This document shows positions 35,041 through 46,589 of a DNA stretch of 64,000 nucleotides, one piece after another. Location: positions 15,576,879 through 15,640,878 of the forward strand of contig NC_071329.1 in the NCBI RefSeq assembly GCF_010183535.1, in the 5' to 3' direction. How positions within the stretch are numbered: the stretch's first letter is position 1; each line of letters starts with the position of its first letter. The DNA is from Caenorhabditis remanei (taxonomy: Eukaryota; Nematoda; Chromadorea; Rhabditida; Rhabditidae). The translations under genes and the position numbers were made by a program. Below the pieces are notes generated by a model. That model made no database searches, was not told the origin of the DNA, and saw nothing but the letters and a program-made list of their open reading frames with translations.

Positions 35041-35749
35041 TTATTGCTCCTCATCCAAACTGCGATAACGATGTACTGTAGTATGATAAGCCCTTGCGTA
35101 GTCAGTAAATCCAGTTCTCGGAAATTTGCAAAACAGTCGGAATTCCTTTGTGTAGTACCAGATGGATGTTTCAATGGAGAGAAGGTAAAGGTAGACGTGG
35201 ATAATGATATTGGCGGTGGTCTGAAAGTTCTAAAAGTTTTTAAAAAAATTTCTTAAAAATCAACATAACTATTTTCAAACTTACACAGTATGGCCATAAA
35301 AAGTGTCCAGTTAAACCGAAAAACAGAGTGATAAAGTTCATAGATTTCCAATGGATTCTCAACGGTAACTTTGGTAAAAGTATAGTTTGATACCAAACCA
35401 TCCGAATCGCTGCATAAATTGAGAATACCAAAGACATGATTCGAGCGTAGTACAGATTCTGAAACTATCAAATTATTTTCTGAAATATCTCCTCTCGTTG
35501 ACTCACCCATCCTGCTTGAAGATGCAGAATATTTAGAATATTACAGATGAAACCGGTTTGAACCATTCCAAAAAGAACAGTAATAGTTACATGACTCTTT
35601 TCAAGTACCGGGGAGAGAACACCAATTACTAAACTATTGATTGTGGTGTATTCCCAGCATACCAATGGTTTTTTGCCCTCGATATAAACGTGTTGAGTCA
35701 TTGCGATCATTATGATGATTGGAATCGCAGTGATTACGGAGAACGCCAT
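35041..35749 (-). CDS. multi-pass membrane protein (198 aa), family unassigned
   Basis: Minus-strand exons are 35749-35507, 35458-35285 and 35220-35041, all in phase 0, with GTGAGT and GTAAGT donors and TTTCAG-type acceptors. Hydrophobic segments: MAFSVITAIPIIIMIAM at the start, then INSLVIGVLSPVL, ITVLFGMVQTGFICNIL, ARIMSLVFSIYAAIRM, MNFITLFFGLTGHFLW and ANIIIHVYLYLLSI. That gives about six passes with a short charged tail ending LDEEQ. The size and layout could suit a small six-TM family such as FRAG1/DRAM/PGAP2-like proteins, but no signature residue is seen, so the function is open. Confidence 0.6.
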
Positions 35750-36084
35750 CGGGGAACAACTTACAGGAATAGGCGAAAAATGGTTTGCAAATCAATAAGT
35801 GACGTACTGTGCTAATCCTTTGCTTACTCTATACGTACAATTTTATTGATTCCTACCGTTTCCCAGGAGACAGTATTGTAGACAGACAACAGGTTCACAC
35901 TGTCATACAGTGCTCGAAAGGGACGACGTACCGCGCGTCCCAGATGGTCTAATCGACCTTTTTACGTGAAAAAGCGCATCCTTAGATATGTCTTCAGATT
36001 TTGTGAAAGTTTGACTAATTGACGAAAATTGAAATTTGAAATGTTGAGTAAATTTTTTTCAATTTGGCGGTAAAATTAGTACTA

Positions 36085-37980
36085 AATTGTCCGAATTCCA
36101 TGATAACGAGATGTTTTCAAAATTCACGTCGTGTACTCCACGTGGACAAGAGGAATTTTCGAATTTGAATGTTCGAGTCAATTTTTTTGAAATTCTTATT
36201 TATGAAGCGATTTTTGGTCTATTTTTGAGTTTATCCACTTTATTTCTGAGGAATAGGACGAAAAACTGTTGAAAATGAGTTATTTTGAAAATTGGCGTCG
36301 TGTACTCCTCGTGGACGAGTCAAAAATTGAAATTTGAAATTTCGAGTAGAGTTTTTTTGATTTGACGGTGTAAACATGTATCAGACAGTCCGAAATCGAT
36401 TAAAATGAGATATTTTGAAAATTCACGTCGTGTACTCCTCGTGGACAAGAGGAATATTGGAATTTGAAATTTTTCAACTAGATTTTTGTGAAAAACTTGT
36501 TTCTGAAGTCGTTTTTAGTTTATTTTAGAGTTTTTCTGAGTTTTTTCCTTCAAATTCGATAGAAACAGATGAAAATAAGCTATTTTCAAAATTCACGTCG
36601 TGTACTCAACGTGGACAAGAGGAGTTTTGGAATTTGAAAGTTTCAGTCGATTTTTCTGATTTGACGGTGTAAACATGTATCGGACAGTCCTAAATCAATG
36701 AAAATGAGATATTTTGAAAAATGACGCCGTGTACTCCTCGTGGACAAGAGGGATTTTCGAATTTGAAATTTTTCGACTAAATTGTTGTGAAAAACTTGTT
36801 TCTGAAGCGAGTTTTGATGTTTTTTGAAAAATTCCACTCCCTTTTCAACAAATTCAACAAAAAAAAGATGAAAACGAGCTAATTTTAGAAATCACTTCGT
36901 GTACTCCACGTGGACAAGAGAAGTTTTAACATTTGCAATTTTGAGTCGATTTTTTTCTGTTTTGACGGTGTAAACATATATGGGACAGTCCGAAATCGAT
37001 TAAAATGAGATTTTTTCATAATTCACGTCGTGTAATCCTCGAGGACAAGAGGAATTTTCGAATTTGAAATTTTTCAACTAGATTTTTGTGAAAAACTTGT
37101 TTCTGAAGTCGTTTTTAGTTTATTTTAGAGTTTTTCTGAGTGTTTTCCTTCAAATTCGATAGAAACAGATGAAAATAAGCTATTTTCAAAACTCACGTCG
37201 TGTACTCCTCGAGGACAAGACGAAAATTGAAATTTGAAAGTTTCAGTCGATTTTTTCTGATTCGACGATGTAAACATGTATCGGACAGTCCGAAATTGAT
37301 AAAAATGAGCTATTTTGAAAATTCACGTTGTGTACTCCTCGAGGACAAGAGGAATTTTCGAATTTGAAATTTTTCAACTAGATTTTTGTGAAAAACTTGT
37401 TTCTGAAGTCGTTTTTAGTTTATTTTAGAGTTTTTCTGAGTGTTTTCCTTCAAATTCGATAGAAACAGATGAAAATAAGCTATTTTCAAAACTCACGTCG
37501 TGTACTCCTCGAGGACAAGACGAAAATTGAAATTTGAAAGTTTCAGTCGATTTTTTCTGATTCGACGATGTAAACATGTATCGGACAGTCCGAAATTGAT
37601 AAAAATGAGCTATTTTGAAAATTCACGTTGTGTACTCCACGTGGACAAGAGGAATTTTTGAATTTGAAATTTTTCGACTAGATTTTTGTGAAAAACTTAT
37701 TTCTGAAGCTGTTTTTAGTCTATTTTTGAGTTAATTCACTTTATTTCTGAGGAATTGGACAAAAAACTGTTGAAAATGAGTTATTTTGAAAAAATACCTC
37801 GTGTACTCCACGTGGACAAGTCAAAAATAGAAATTTGAAATTTTGAGTAGATTTTTTCCGATTTAGCGGTAAATATGTACTAGTGTAAAACATTCAAAAT
37901 TCAATGTAAACAATCTTTTCTGGAAATTATCCTTGTGTACTCCACGTGGACAGAGGAATTTTCGAATTTGAAATTTTGAG
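36085..37980. repeat. satellite array, 300-bp higher-order period, GTGTACTCC(A/T)CG(T/A)GGACAAG box
   Basis: About six units start near 36181, 36481, 36781, 37081, 37381 and 37681, in exact 300-bp register. Each has two copies of the box TGTACTCC(A/T)CG(T/A)GGACAAG, with a palindromic CCACGTGG or CCTCGAGG core. Positions 37036-37338 are identical to 37336-37638, so one duplication is very recent. The array is in or next to introns of the gene whose exons begin at 38109. Confidence 0.85.
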
Positions 37981-38108
37981 TCAACTTTCATCAATTTTCG
38001 AGGGTTTTTGGCAAACACGCTCTACCGAAACGTTTCGATGTTGTATGTTCATTGGAGCGCACTTTCTTCTTTATCACTTTCTAAAACTTTACGAATTCCT
38101 TATTTCAG

Positions 38109-40292
38109 ACGACGTGCCGGACCCTCAAAAACGCCACGAAGGCACGCCAGACGACGACGATCAACCGGGTCCATCGACGTCGAAACCACTCGGCCGCCGT
38201 CCTCGGAGTACACGTGAACAAGTGGAATCCACGGCGTCTGCTTCTTCGGAACAGAAGACACCAAATGGTCGAGGAAGATATAGAAGACGTCGTGGCGGGA
38301 AAGCAGAGGATTCAGATGACGAGCCGACGGAGGATGAGGCGGTGAGCACAGATGAGGAGGCGGAGCTAACGACGACGCCCCGCCCACATCAAGCACCGGA
38401 GAAGGGAAAACCGAGAGGACGGAAACCGGGGAAAAAGAGGAAATCGGTGTCCGGGAAGAAGTTTCCACCGAATTTTGGAGTCCGCGAGGACAAGAAGGTG
38501 GAGAAGGCGGAAGAATCAGAGGAAGGGAAGGTTGAGAAGAAGCAGGAGGAGGCGGAGCTTGAGAAGACGACGGCTGGAAGTGAGGCCGAGGAAATTGATC
38601 TACTTCATGATGCAATCGATGAGGATATGATGAAGGTAGAAAATTTTCTTTTTTTTCCTGAAAAATCTGAGAAAAAACGGTGAAAAACGGCCTAAAACAG
38701 ACCAAAATAGGAAATCGCTCCGTGTACTCCTCGTGGACAAGACGAGAATTGCAATTTGAAATTTTCTGCATGTTCTTAAAACATATAACAGAGAACCAAG
38801 TACTAAACAGTCCGAATTCCATGATAACAATCTATTTCGTAAATTCACGTCGTGTACTCCACGTGGACAAGAGGAATTGTCGAATTTAAAATTTCGAATC
38901 GATTTTTTTCAAAAACTTGTGTCTGATACGATTTTTGGTGTTTTTCTGAGTTTTTCACTCTCTTTTTAAGAAATTCGACACAAAAACAAATGAGAATGAG
39001 CTATTTTGAAAATTGGCCTCGTGTACTCCTCGTGGACAAATTTAAATTTGGGATTTTCAGTCGATTTTTGAGTTTTTTTGCTAGAATCAGTGTAAAAGGC
39101 TTTAAAACACATTTGATCAGTAAAAAATTGAACAAAATCAAGAAATCATCTTCTCTGAAAATCCCATCGTGTACTCCACGTGGACAAGATGAGATTCAGT
39201 TTTTGAATTTTATTGTCATTTTTTGAAAAAAAAGTATTTTCGTGAAAAAAAAATCTAGAAAAAGTGGAAACATGAAATCGATTTGTCCACGCGGAGTACA
39301 ATTTTACAATTTTGAAGTCTAGGTGATCTGTGTCTGCAACTGCGCTCCACCGAACTATTTCTTAGAATTCGCTCATTTTCACTAGAGCGCACTTTCCAAA
39401 TCTCGGTACCTAGGTAATAAGAAAGCCCCCTCTCTTAGGTAGGAGGGTGTCAACCCGCAGACCCCGCCCCCTTTTTCCGTTAATTAGTCCGCCCACAAGA
39501 CACACTATGGGATTATAAGGTGTGCGGTACTAATCCGAAAATGTAAAACGTAATTTTTATAATTCATTGTTTTCACGACTCCAGGGAGACGGTCGCATGA
39601 GAAATGCCATATTTGTTGGTTATTACTATTCGAGGCACCTAACACCTCTTACTGTAGTAACTTGTGGGTTTACGCGGCGTAAATCGCATCGCTTATCAAT
39701 TTCTAAAAACTTTGCTATAGAGCGCGCTTACACGGACGGAAATCGCGCTTAGCGCACTTTCTAATCCTCAAATTTTCAATTTTTCCAGAACTACAACATC
39801 GGCACTCCCGAATCCTACCACTCCAACTCGCCATCCCCAGCGCCCCCTCCCGAAATGCCACAGCCCCAGGAGCCGCCCGTCGAGGAGGATCCGCCTCTTC
39901 TCATCTCCGAAGTCAACAATCTTACGGTAGCGGAGCCCGTGGAGCCGATGGATGAAGGACAACCGACGGCGCCACCTCCACTGATAGCGGACACTTTTGG
40001 CGATGACGATGATGACGATGACGACGTACCGCCCAACTTGTCACCGCAATACGAGAAGAATGAGGTGCATGAGGAGGAGGTGGAAATGGCTCCGGTGGCT
40101 CCGGTGGCTCCGCCCCCACAACACCACACCCCCAATCAACACTCTCATAACTCCCATAACGGTATCCATCAGGAGGAGTCGTATCACGACCCGATGAGCG
40201 TCGCAGGCCCCTCATCCTCATCAATCCACGTCACACCTCAAATGATGCCTGGCGAAATGAGTCACCACTACTGGACTGTTCTATGGTCTTAA
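38109..40292 (+). pseudogene. two exons of an acidic, proline-rich probable nuclear protein (partial or truncated gene)
   Basis: Exon 38109-38635 follows a TATTTCAG acceptor and ends at AAG/GTAGAA. It encodes DDVPDPQKRHEG, DDDDQPGPSTSK, basic tracts (GRYRRRRGGKAE, GRKPGKKRKS) and long Glu/Lys runs. Exon 39789-40292 follows TTTTCCAG in phase 0 (NYNIGTPESYHS) and continues with Pro-rich and Asp-rich segments, His-rich HHTPNQHSHNSHN, then MPGEMSHHYWTVLWS*. Composition (acidic, basic NLS-like clusters, low complexity) suggests a chromatin or transcription protein; no folded domain is seen. No 5' exon was found because the satellite lies upstream. The 3' end appears to run into a truncated LRR paralog near 40265, so the last residues may be non-native. 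Probably a gene fragment. Confidence 0.5.
38690..39300. repeat. second block of the GTGTACTCC box satellite
   Basis: Boxes occur at about 38721, 38850, 39019 and 39171, plus one in inverse orientation (CCACGCGGAGTAC) at about 39285. All lie within the intron between exons 38109-38635 and 39789-40292, so the satellite surrounds the first exon. Confidence 0.75.
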
Positions 40293-41877
40293 AAAGTATC
40301 ATAAATCTTCTGAATGCAGAGCGGATTATAAACAATACAAAGATAAACGCATGCCTTTTACTGCAAGAGCATCAGAACATCGGCAAGGTGAGTAGTAAAA
40401 TACAACTATTTCTCCAACTTCCTCTCTTCAGAAATTCATAAAATCATCGATCTTGTTGCATTTCTAAAAGATGTGCTCAACGAGAACTCCCGTCAAAACT
40501 TAAAGCATCTGAATTTGAGTCCGAAACCAAGTGGACGAAGTGAGAAGTATGGACTTTATGACCAGTTCGCGGATGGATGGGCTCGTGGGGTAAACACTAT
40601 GAAATATAGCACCTCAACAACTTCTTATTTTCAGATCGGTCAACTACTCCCTTCTCTGAAAAGTCTCTCAATTAGACAAAGGATTACTTCAGAGACGGAA
40701 TTCCGAGACATTCTAAAATACTTCCCAGGCCTTACGAAACTGGATCTCACTCATTCAGCCCTCGATTCATTGGCTGGAGTGTCAAAATTGAAACATTTGG
40801 AGACACTTCTCATTGGAGGAATTTCCATCGAGAGATCACGAGACTTCCGAGACATTGAATACCTCGAAGAGCTGAAACATTTGAGCTTTGCAGCCAACTG
40901 GACTTGCTACTGTTGTCAAAATGGGAACACCGTTGAAATGTACATCAGACATAGAATCTATCTTCCAAAACTTGAATCCCTTGATTTTTCGATGACTAAA
41001 GAAGATGATGAAACAGTTCAATGGTTTGTGGACACTCATCCAACATTGAAATGCCTATCTATTTGTGGTGAGTACCTGGAAAAGGTGTTTCTAAAACATG
41101 CATATATAATTTCTTTCCAGAAACCAGAAAAATCCAGAAAATCGTGTATCCGGGTATTGCGGTGTATCACACGACTACTATTGGAGGATCTGTAAAATCT
41201 CTTCAATACTATCTAGCTATTGGTAATCTAAATATGGTAGATGCTGTTCTCGACAGGATGTATTTCCAACTTCGAGATGAGATCGGCGGAGCGTCGGATG
41301 AAGATCTTCGAGAATGTTTGGGAGTTATCAATTCCGCCGCGGAATCATACAGTTTCTTGGACAGAGTTTATAGCCACAGTTGCTATAGCTATAAGAATAT
41401 GATGCAGTGAGTAGACCTCCTATTTCTACTTATTTTACATATAAACATATTTTCAGATCAAAAGATGTGAATATCTTCGAAGCGTCTGATCGGAAGAAAA
41501 TGATCGATATCCTTTTGAATCACCTGACCGCCTCACTGTCTCCACTGAAAGAAAATATTTCTCGGAAAATCAGCTACTCGTGGGATGTCCTCAACAACCG
41601 GGACTTGCTTTTCCAGGCACCTCACTTGAAGAATACAAGAATTTGCTACTTGGCAATGAAGACCGTGGAGCTCACTGATTGGGAATACTCACAGCCTCAT
41701 TTGCTAGTTCTGGATATGTTGAAAGGCCAAGCCGACATCACTTCAAATGAATTCAACCTGATCGATGTCCCACAGCTCAAAGCAAAACTCCGGAAGGTTC
41801 GTGACACTAAAACCAGTGATAAAATCACCAAATCGGCTGCGAAGAGTGTATTAGAGTATGTTGGGATCCACTTGTAA
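40268..41877 (+). CDS. ZYG-11-like LRR protein, 5'-truncated copy
   Basis: Exons are about 40268-40387, 40432-40589, 40635-41067, 41121-41406 and 41457-41877, all phase-consistent. The first exon's coding frame reads LFYGLKKYHKSSECRADYKQ and has no upstream ATG in frame; an internal ATG at 40351 (MPFTARASEHRQ) could start a 480-aa product. The LRR exon is 433 nt, as in the complete copy at 25837, with LPSLKSLSIRQR, LTKLDLTHSALDSLAG, LKHLSFAANWTCYCC, LESLDFSM and LKCLSIC. The C-terminal helical block (SLQYYLAIGNLNMVDAV, KDVNIFEASDRKK, VLNNRDLLFQ) is intact to the stop. The lost N-terminus matches the stub at 29.38 kb. It may still be translated. ZYG-11-like (CUL2 receptor) role inferred. Confidence 0.65.
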
Positions 41878-41994
41878 TTCAATGATTCATGTGCTGTACT
41901 ATCTTTGAAACCAATTTATATTTAATGAAGATATTTTTGCTACATATCATTGATTCAAGTTGCATTGCAATTTAGAGAAACTCAACAACTGTGT

Positions 41995-42422
41995 CGGGAC
42001 TTATGGTTGTGTCGGGGTCATCAAAACAGTGCATTTTGGAGTCACCTGATTGTCCGACAAATGTTATTTTGTATGGGCTGAACAGAGCAAAAATAGCACA
42101 TCATTTTTGTAACTGACCATTTTTTTGTAGGGACACTGTGTTGAAAGTTATAGGTTGTCAAAGCTATTTCTTCCGAAACCGACTAATTTCAGTATATATT
42201 AGCGAAGATTTGGAGCTTTTCATTGATAACCGGCAACTTTCAAAACAGTGTCCCTACATAAAAATTATCAACTACAAAAATGATTTGCTGTTCTGGATCT
42301 GTCCAATCATACAAATGGAAAATTGTCGGACGATCAGGTGACACCGAAATACACTGTCAAAGTTGGTCATTTTCACCTGAAAGCTACAAAGGTTGATATC
42401 CTTTTGAGTGGTACTGTAGATT
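41995..42422. mobile_element. palindromic MITE, same family as 23.2 kb
   Basis: Shares GGAGTCACCTGATTGTCCGAC, the AACAGAGCAAAAATAGCAC block and mirrored GTCGGACGATCAGGTGACACC with the element at 23205-23648. It lies just downstream of the LRR gene. Confidence 0.65.
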
Positions 42423-42869
42423 TAACGGTTCTGGTTTGTACCAGACCCATTTCTGGCAGCTTCTAATAGACATACTTTATTATCTTCATGTCGCAACACT
42501 TTCAGTATTGAGATTCTGACAATACACCTTGAGGCCCCTCACAAACGTATTTTCCTAAAGAATCAATAATTTCGAGCCGACTTCAACTGTTTACGTCATA
42601 CCCATTTTCCCTCCACTCTCCACGCTTCTCCTTTAAATCATCCTTCTTCCTCCTCGCTTCTCCACAAGAATCATAATCAGACATATGACATCAGTGATTC
42701 AATCCCCCTGAGTAAATGTGCTCATTAGCGATTGTCTCCTCTCTCGCCCACTCTTCTCATTGCTTTTCTTCTTCTTCTTCTTTTTCACACAACCGCTCTG
42801 AGAAGTTAGCGTCTCCATAGCGACTCTAGCATAATTTTTCTCCTAAAATTTCATTTTCCCATCATTCCT

Positions 42870-42883
42870 ATTTTCAGGAAACC
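42870..42883 (+). promoter_or_regulatory. probable SL1 trans-splice acceptor
   Basis: TATTTTCAG ends at 42877, seven bases before the ATG at 42884. This spacing is common for trans-spliced first exons. It decides the start chosen for the next gene. Confidence 0.5.
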
Positions 42884-45485
42884 ATGAATACATTTCTAGA
42901 TGGAAAGGTTATCAAGGAGATGAGGTACATTCGACAAGTACATGTAAGTGAACTGTTTGAAATCTGAAGTTTCCCAACAATTGTAGGATCGAGAAGTGAA
43001 GAAAGGACACGTCGCATTCGTTGAGCCAAACTACAATCGAGCTTTGTTTGCAATTGGGTATTCGGCGGGAAACATTGATATAATTAAACCGTGGATCACC
43101 GCAAATGATCGATCCATTTCTGATGGAGCTTACGAATTCGAGCAGACATTGAAATGTGGTATGTGGGTACCTGTCTGTGTATCTGTGTGTCCAATTTTTA
43201 GCTCGGCACAATTCTTACAACTGCGCTCCACCGAAATGTTCTTGAAAAATGTCTCTTTTTGTTTTAGTCTCTATATTTCGCACACAATTTTCTTCGGTTT
43301 CGGTAGAGCGCTGTTGTAAGAAGCATGACGTGCTAATACATTTGTTTTTTGTAGAACCAATGATTGGAGCTGCGTGGAATGAGTATCATCAGAAACTGAT
43401 CTCTTGGGGAGAGACAGGAATTTATAAGGTCTGGGCTGTAGATGATAAAGGACTCTGGCATTCGATTGTGAACATGAAGTGAGTGAAAATTTCTTGGTTT
43501 TGAAATTATCCATAGTTCGGATTGTTTCGAACTTTTTAAAATTTTTTGAATTTTTTTGCGGAAAAAGTCATAGTTTCAACTATCATTCAGAGTTAAAAGT
43601 AATTCTGAAAAGTCATCAAAAATTTCCACATTGTCGTTGAAAAAGTATCAAAAAAATTTTTGAAAAAAAAAACGCTTCTTTTTTTGAAACCGGGTCTTCG
43701 GGCCTTCTCGGGCTTTTTCGGGCCTTCAAGCCTTCATGGGTTTTCGGGCCTTCTTAATCTTTCCCGGGCATTCCCGGGACTTTAAATTACCATTCAGTCG
43801 CTTTATTTTTCAGTATACACGATTCAATTTCAATGATTTGCTGGGGCAAATACGACTATGGGTACGCAATTCTTTCCCCTCGTGGATTCATCCGAGTCAT
43901 GTCGTTTCCTAATAAAGTGGAATGGATCAAACAGCTGCCGAAGAAGGCAACCTGTTGTGATTCCACTCTGGAAGCTCATCTGATAGTTGGAGTTGAGGGA
44001 GGCGAAGTCATCGTGTTTGATGTGGATGGCAACGAGCGGGTGAGTGTATTTACAAATGAAGTCTTTGGAGACGCGGCTTTCAAAGAGTCTATAAATTTGG
44101 TCAAATGTACTTTCGACTACGGGGAGTCCATTTCTGTTGTCAAAACCAGCTAAATGCATCTGCGAGCTGAGTTATGGGATCTCAAACTTTTCATATTGTC
44201 AAGCTTTTTCAATTCCGAATAGGCAAGCATTTTACGTATGGGCAGAGGTGAACCGCTGGGGAACACATATGGAACCGCGCGGTGTCGTAAAGGAGGTCGA
44301 TTTATAATTCCATGTGAAAAAGCGTTATCATTCAAAAAGTTTGAGAGCTCATAACTCGGCTCACAGAGACATTTAGCCTGCTTTGATGGCAGAAATGGAC
44401 TCCCCGTAGTCGAAAGTACCTGTAACCAAATTTATAGATTGTTTGAAAGCCACGTCTCCAAAGACTTCTCTTGTGAGATCGAGAGAATTCTCTTTTCCAG
44501 AAAAACATCAAAATCCCATGCCCAATAGATCCACAACTCGAATATTTTGACCCTGAAACGCATACAATGCAAACCCAAGAGCCGTCAAAACCACCTGAAA
44601 TAATATCCATCCAATATTTCACTTTCGTTCCAAAAGAGCACAAACCTCTCGACGTTCCGTATACTGCTGAAAACGTACCAGCTCCACCGAAAGGTCCTCC
44701 ACGTCCTCTTATCATTGTTTACTCGAATGGAAAAATTCAATTTTTAAAGAATACGGAGGATACTGGTAAGGATAACATACTTGTCAAGGCCTAGGCTTCA
44801 AAAATAAACCAATTTTTTGACATTTTTGCAAGTTTTCATCGAAATGTGAACATTTTTGATAATTTTTTGAATGTCTTCTATTTCTGAATGACAGTCAAAA
44901 GTTTGAATTTTTCGCGGAAAAAATCAAAAATTCGATACCTAAGATTTTTGAATTTTGGCGCCAACTACCCGGGCCTTGACAACTATGTATGTAGAGTATT
45001 GTGTTTCCTGAGAATGTTTCAGTCCAATTTTCAGAGCCTGTCTTATATAAACCAGACCAAGCTTACAATGTGAAAGCGACACTTGCAAAATGGTCAGCCT
45101 CAGGGAAAAGTGTTGTTATGGTTTGGAAGGATGAGAGATGGGATGTTGGATCGCAGATGAGAGGACTTTTTGTGTCAAATGAAGGAAGGGTCAGTCTATA
45201 CTCGAAATCTCTGAATTATAATCCAATAGTTTCCAGGAACTCGGAGTATTCCACTTGGCACCTTCAATTGAAATCTACGGAATATCTTGGCATGCCACTG
45301 AGAGATATTTGCAATTAGCAATGGATAACAAGTTCCAATATGGAAGAATCGATTATACGTTTGAAGACGACGACCTCGATGATTCAGTTGATGATCAGAA
45401 TTTGTTGTTGGTTGAAGGATTTCAAAAACATGTCAAGAAGAGAGGCGTTTTGAGAAAGGCGTGGGGACTACTCACAAATACATAG
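42884..45485 (+). CDS. WDR35/TULP4-like beta-propeller protein, single-domain (about 416 aa)
   Basis: Seven exons: 42884-42943, 42987-43158, 43355-43478, 43814-44039, 44501-44765, 45035-45189 and 45237-45485, all phase-consistent. An alternative in-frame acceptor at 45022 would add four residues. The motif IGAAWNEYHQKLISWGETGIYKVW, followed by a hydrophobic strand and VEWIKQ...VGVEGGEVIVFDVDGNE, resembles the WNExxQKLxxxDxxGxIxVW...GxIxIxDxxGN blades of WDR35 (IFT121) and TULP4. I recognise this from the family pattern, not by search. Unlike WDR35 (over 1,100 residues with TPR tail) this protein stops after one propeller-sized region. It then has an acidic loop (FEDDDLDDSVDD) and a basic C-terminus. 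Role unknown; a ciliary or ubiquitin-adaptor role would only be a guess. Introns carry two MITE families. Confidence 0.6.
43199..43340. mobile_element. short palindromic MITE in intron 2 of the propeller gene
   Basis: GCTCGGCACAATTCTTACAAC and the mirrored GTTGTAAGAAGCATGACGTGC flank inverted GCGCTCCACCGAAATG and TTTCGGTAGAGCGC blocks. Same family as 24411-24550 and 62451-62590. Confidence 0.7.
44051..44473. mobile_element. palindromic MITE, CTTTGGAGACGCGGCTTT family (intron 4)
   Basis: GAAGTCTTTGGAGACGCGG is mirrored by CACGTCTCCAAAGACTTC, and TTTCGACTACGGGGAGTCCA by TGGACTCCCCGTAGTCGAAA. The spacer is longer than in the 20.84 kb copy and contains additional sequence (about 44200-44330). 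Intronic. Confidence 0.7.
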
Positions 45486-45634
45486 AGCGTATTTGAGACA
45501 CTTGACGTTGTTTGGATGTCTCTAATTGTCTTTTGAATTGTGTGCTTGACCCAGTTCACTATTAGTGTACCTTTCAAAAAGTTTCTGTTCTTTCTTAAAT
45601 CTTGTCTAATCTCAAAAAATGTTGTCAACCATAT

Positions 45635-45820
45635 TACTGGTGGCTGACCGCTCGCTCAAAGTTTGACCCGGTGTGGGTCTCGTTGCGATTACCGTACTTC
45701 TAACACCTTTTTATGGGTAAAGTACGGTAAGAGCAGCTGTAAATCGAAATTCAGCAACGATACCCATACCTCGTCCCCGGGTCGAACTTTGAGCGAGCGG
45801 TCAGTCACCGGTGAATGGGA
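45635..45820. mobile_element. palindromic MITE, GACCGCTCGCTCAAAGTT termini
   Basis: GGTGGCTGACCGCTCGCTCAA and the mirrored TTGAGCGAGCGGTCAGTCACC face each other, with inner GTACTTCTAACACC / GGGTAAAGTACGG words paired around the centre. Lies 150 bp after the propeller gene. Confidence 0.7.
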
Positions 45821-46020
45821 ATATTAGTGAGAACTTCTTTTTTTATGAGTGTGCTTCTTTCAGAGTTTTGTTTTTTCCTGTACTAAATTTTAAAAAAAAA
45901 TTTTCTTATGTTCTCGTGTTCCCAGCATCCAATTTTCCCCGTCTCATTGATTTTAATCTTTCTATGTAAATGAAAACATATTTATTTTGCGAAACTGATA
46001 ACAACAACTCCTATGTATTA

Positions 46021-46190
46021 TATAACAACAAATTATTTCTCCTAATGGAACTACTCGTCAATCCGAAATACACAAAACGTGCTCATTAGCCTCTCTGATT
46101 CCACACAACTCACTAATTTTCTGATATCTCTTGTCAAGTTGTTTTTCTGAGACGTCAAACTTCTCGACTTTGTTATGAGTACTTCCATAA
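46021..46190 (-). repeat. direct repeat, left copy (possible relic exon on minus)
   Basis: This ~170-bp segment recurs at 48481-48650 in the same orientation with a few changes, flanking the four-TM gene. On minus one frame reads VEKFDVSEKQLDKRYQKI and ends CISD*, which could be a relic coding exon. The right copy has stops in that frame. Confidence 0.6.
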
Positions 46191-46589
46191 AAGTTAGAAA
46201 TGTCATATTGGTTCCATAGGGGAAATGAAAACATATCATTATAAGATATTGTTGGGTCTCGGTACGAAAACTACAGTAGCCCAATTTGAAGGCTCATACC
46301 GTAGGGCAGAGCTGTGCGGAATTCCTTCCTTCGACTTCCGTCTTCCGACTTCCCTTTGAGAATTTTACTTCCTCACAGTTCGGCCATAAGGGGATTCAAA
46401 GCGTCTTGACACGTGTTATTCGAAAGTGGGTTTTTTGTTAAACTAGAAAAACTTAAATGGAGAAAAACGTGAAATTAAATTACAAATTAAAAAAGTCTTA
46501 AAACCTCACGTGCCACAGTTGTTTATCTATTTTCTCATAGAAATCAGTTATTTCCCAATTTCTATTCGAAAATACTCGAGAAACGAACC

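Noticed and set aside
37946..38108. Apparent ATG start of the acidic nuclear protein within the satellite
   Set aside because: The residues before the TATTTCAG acceptor at 38108 are repeat DNA read through; the acceptor indicates an internal exon.
36085..39300. CRISPR-like array
   Set aside because: Regular spacing but repeated 'spacers', 300-bp period and eukaryotic context; it is a satellite.
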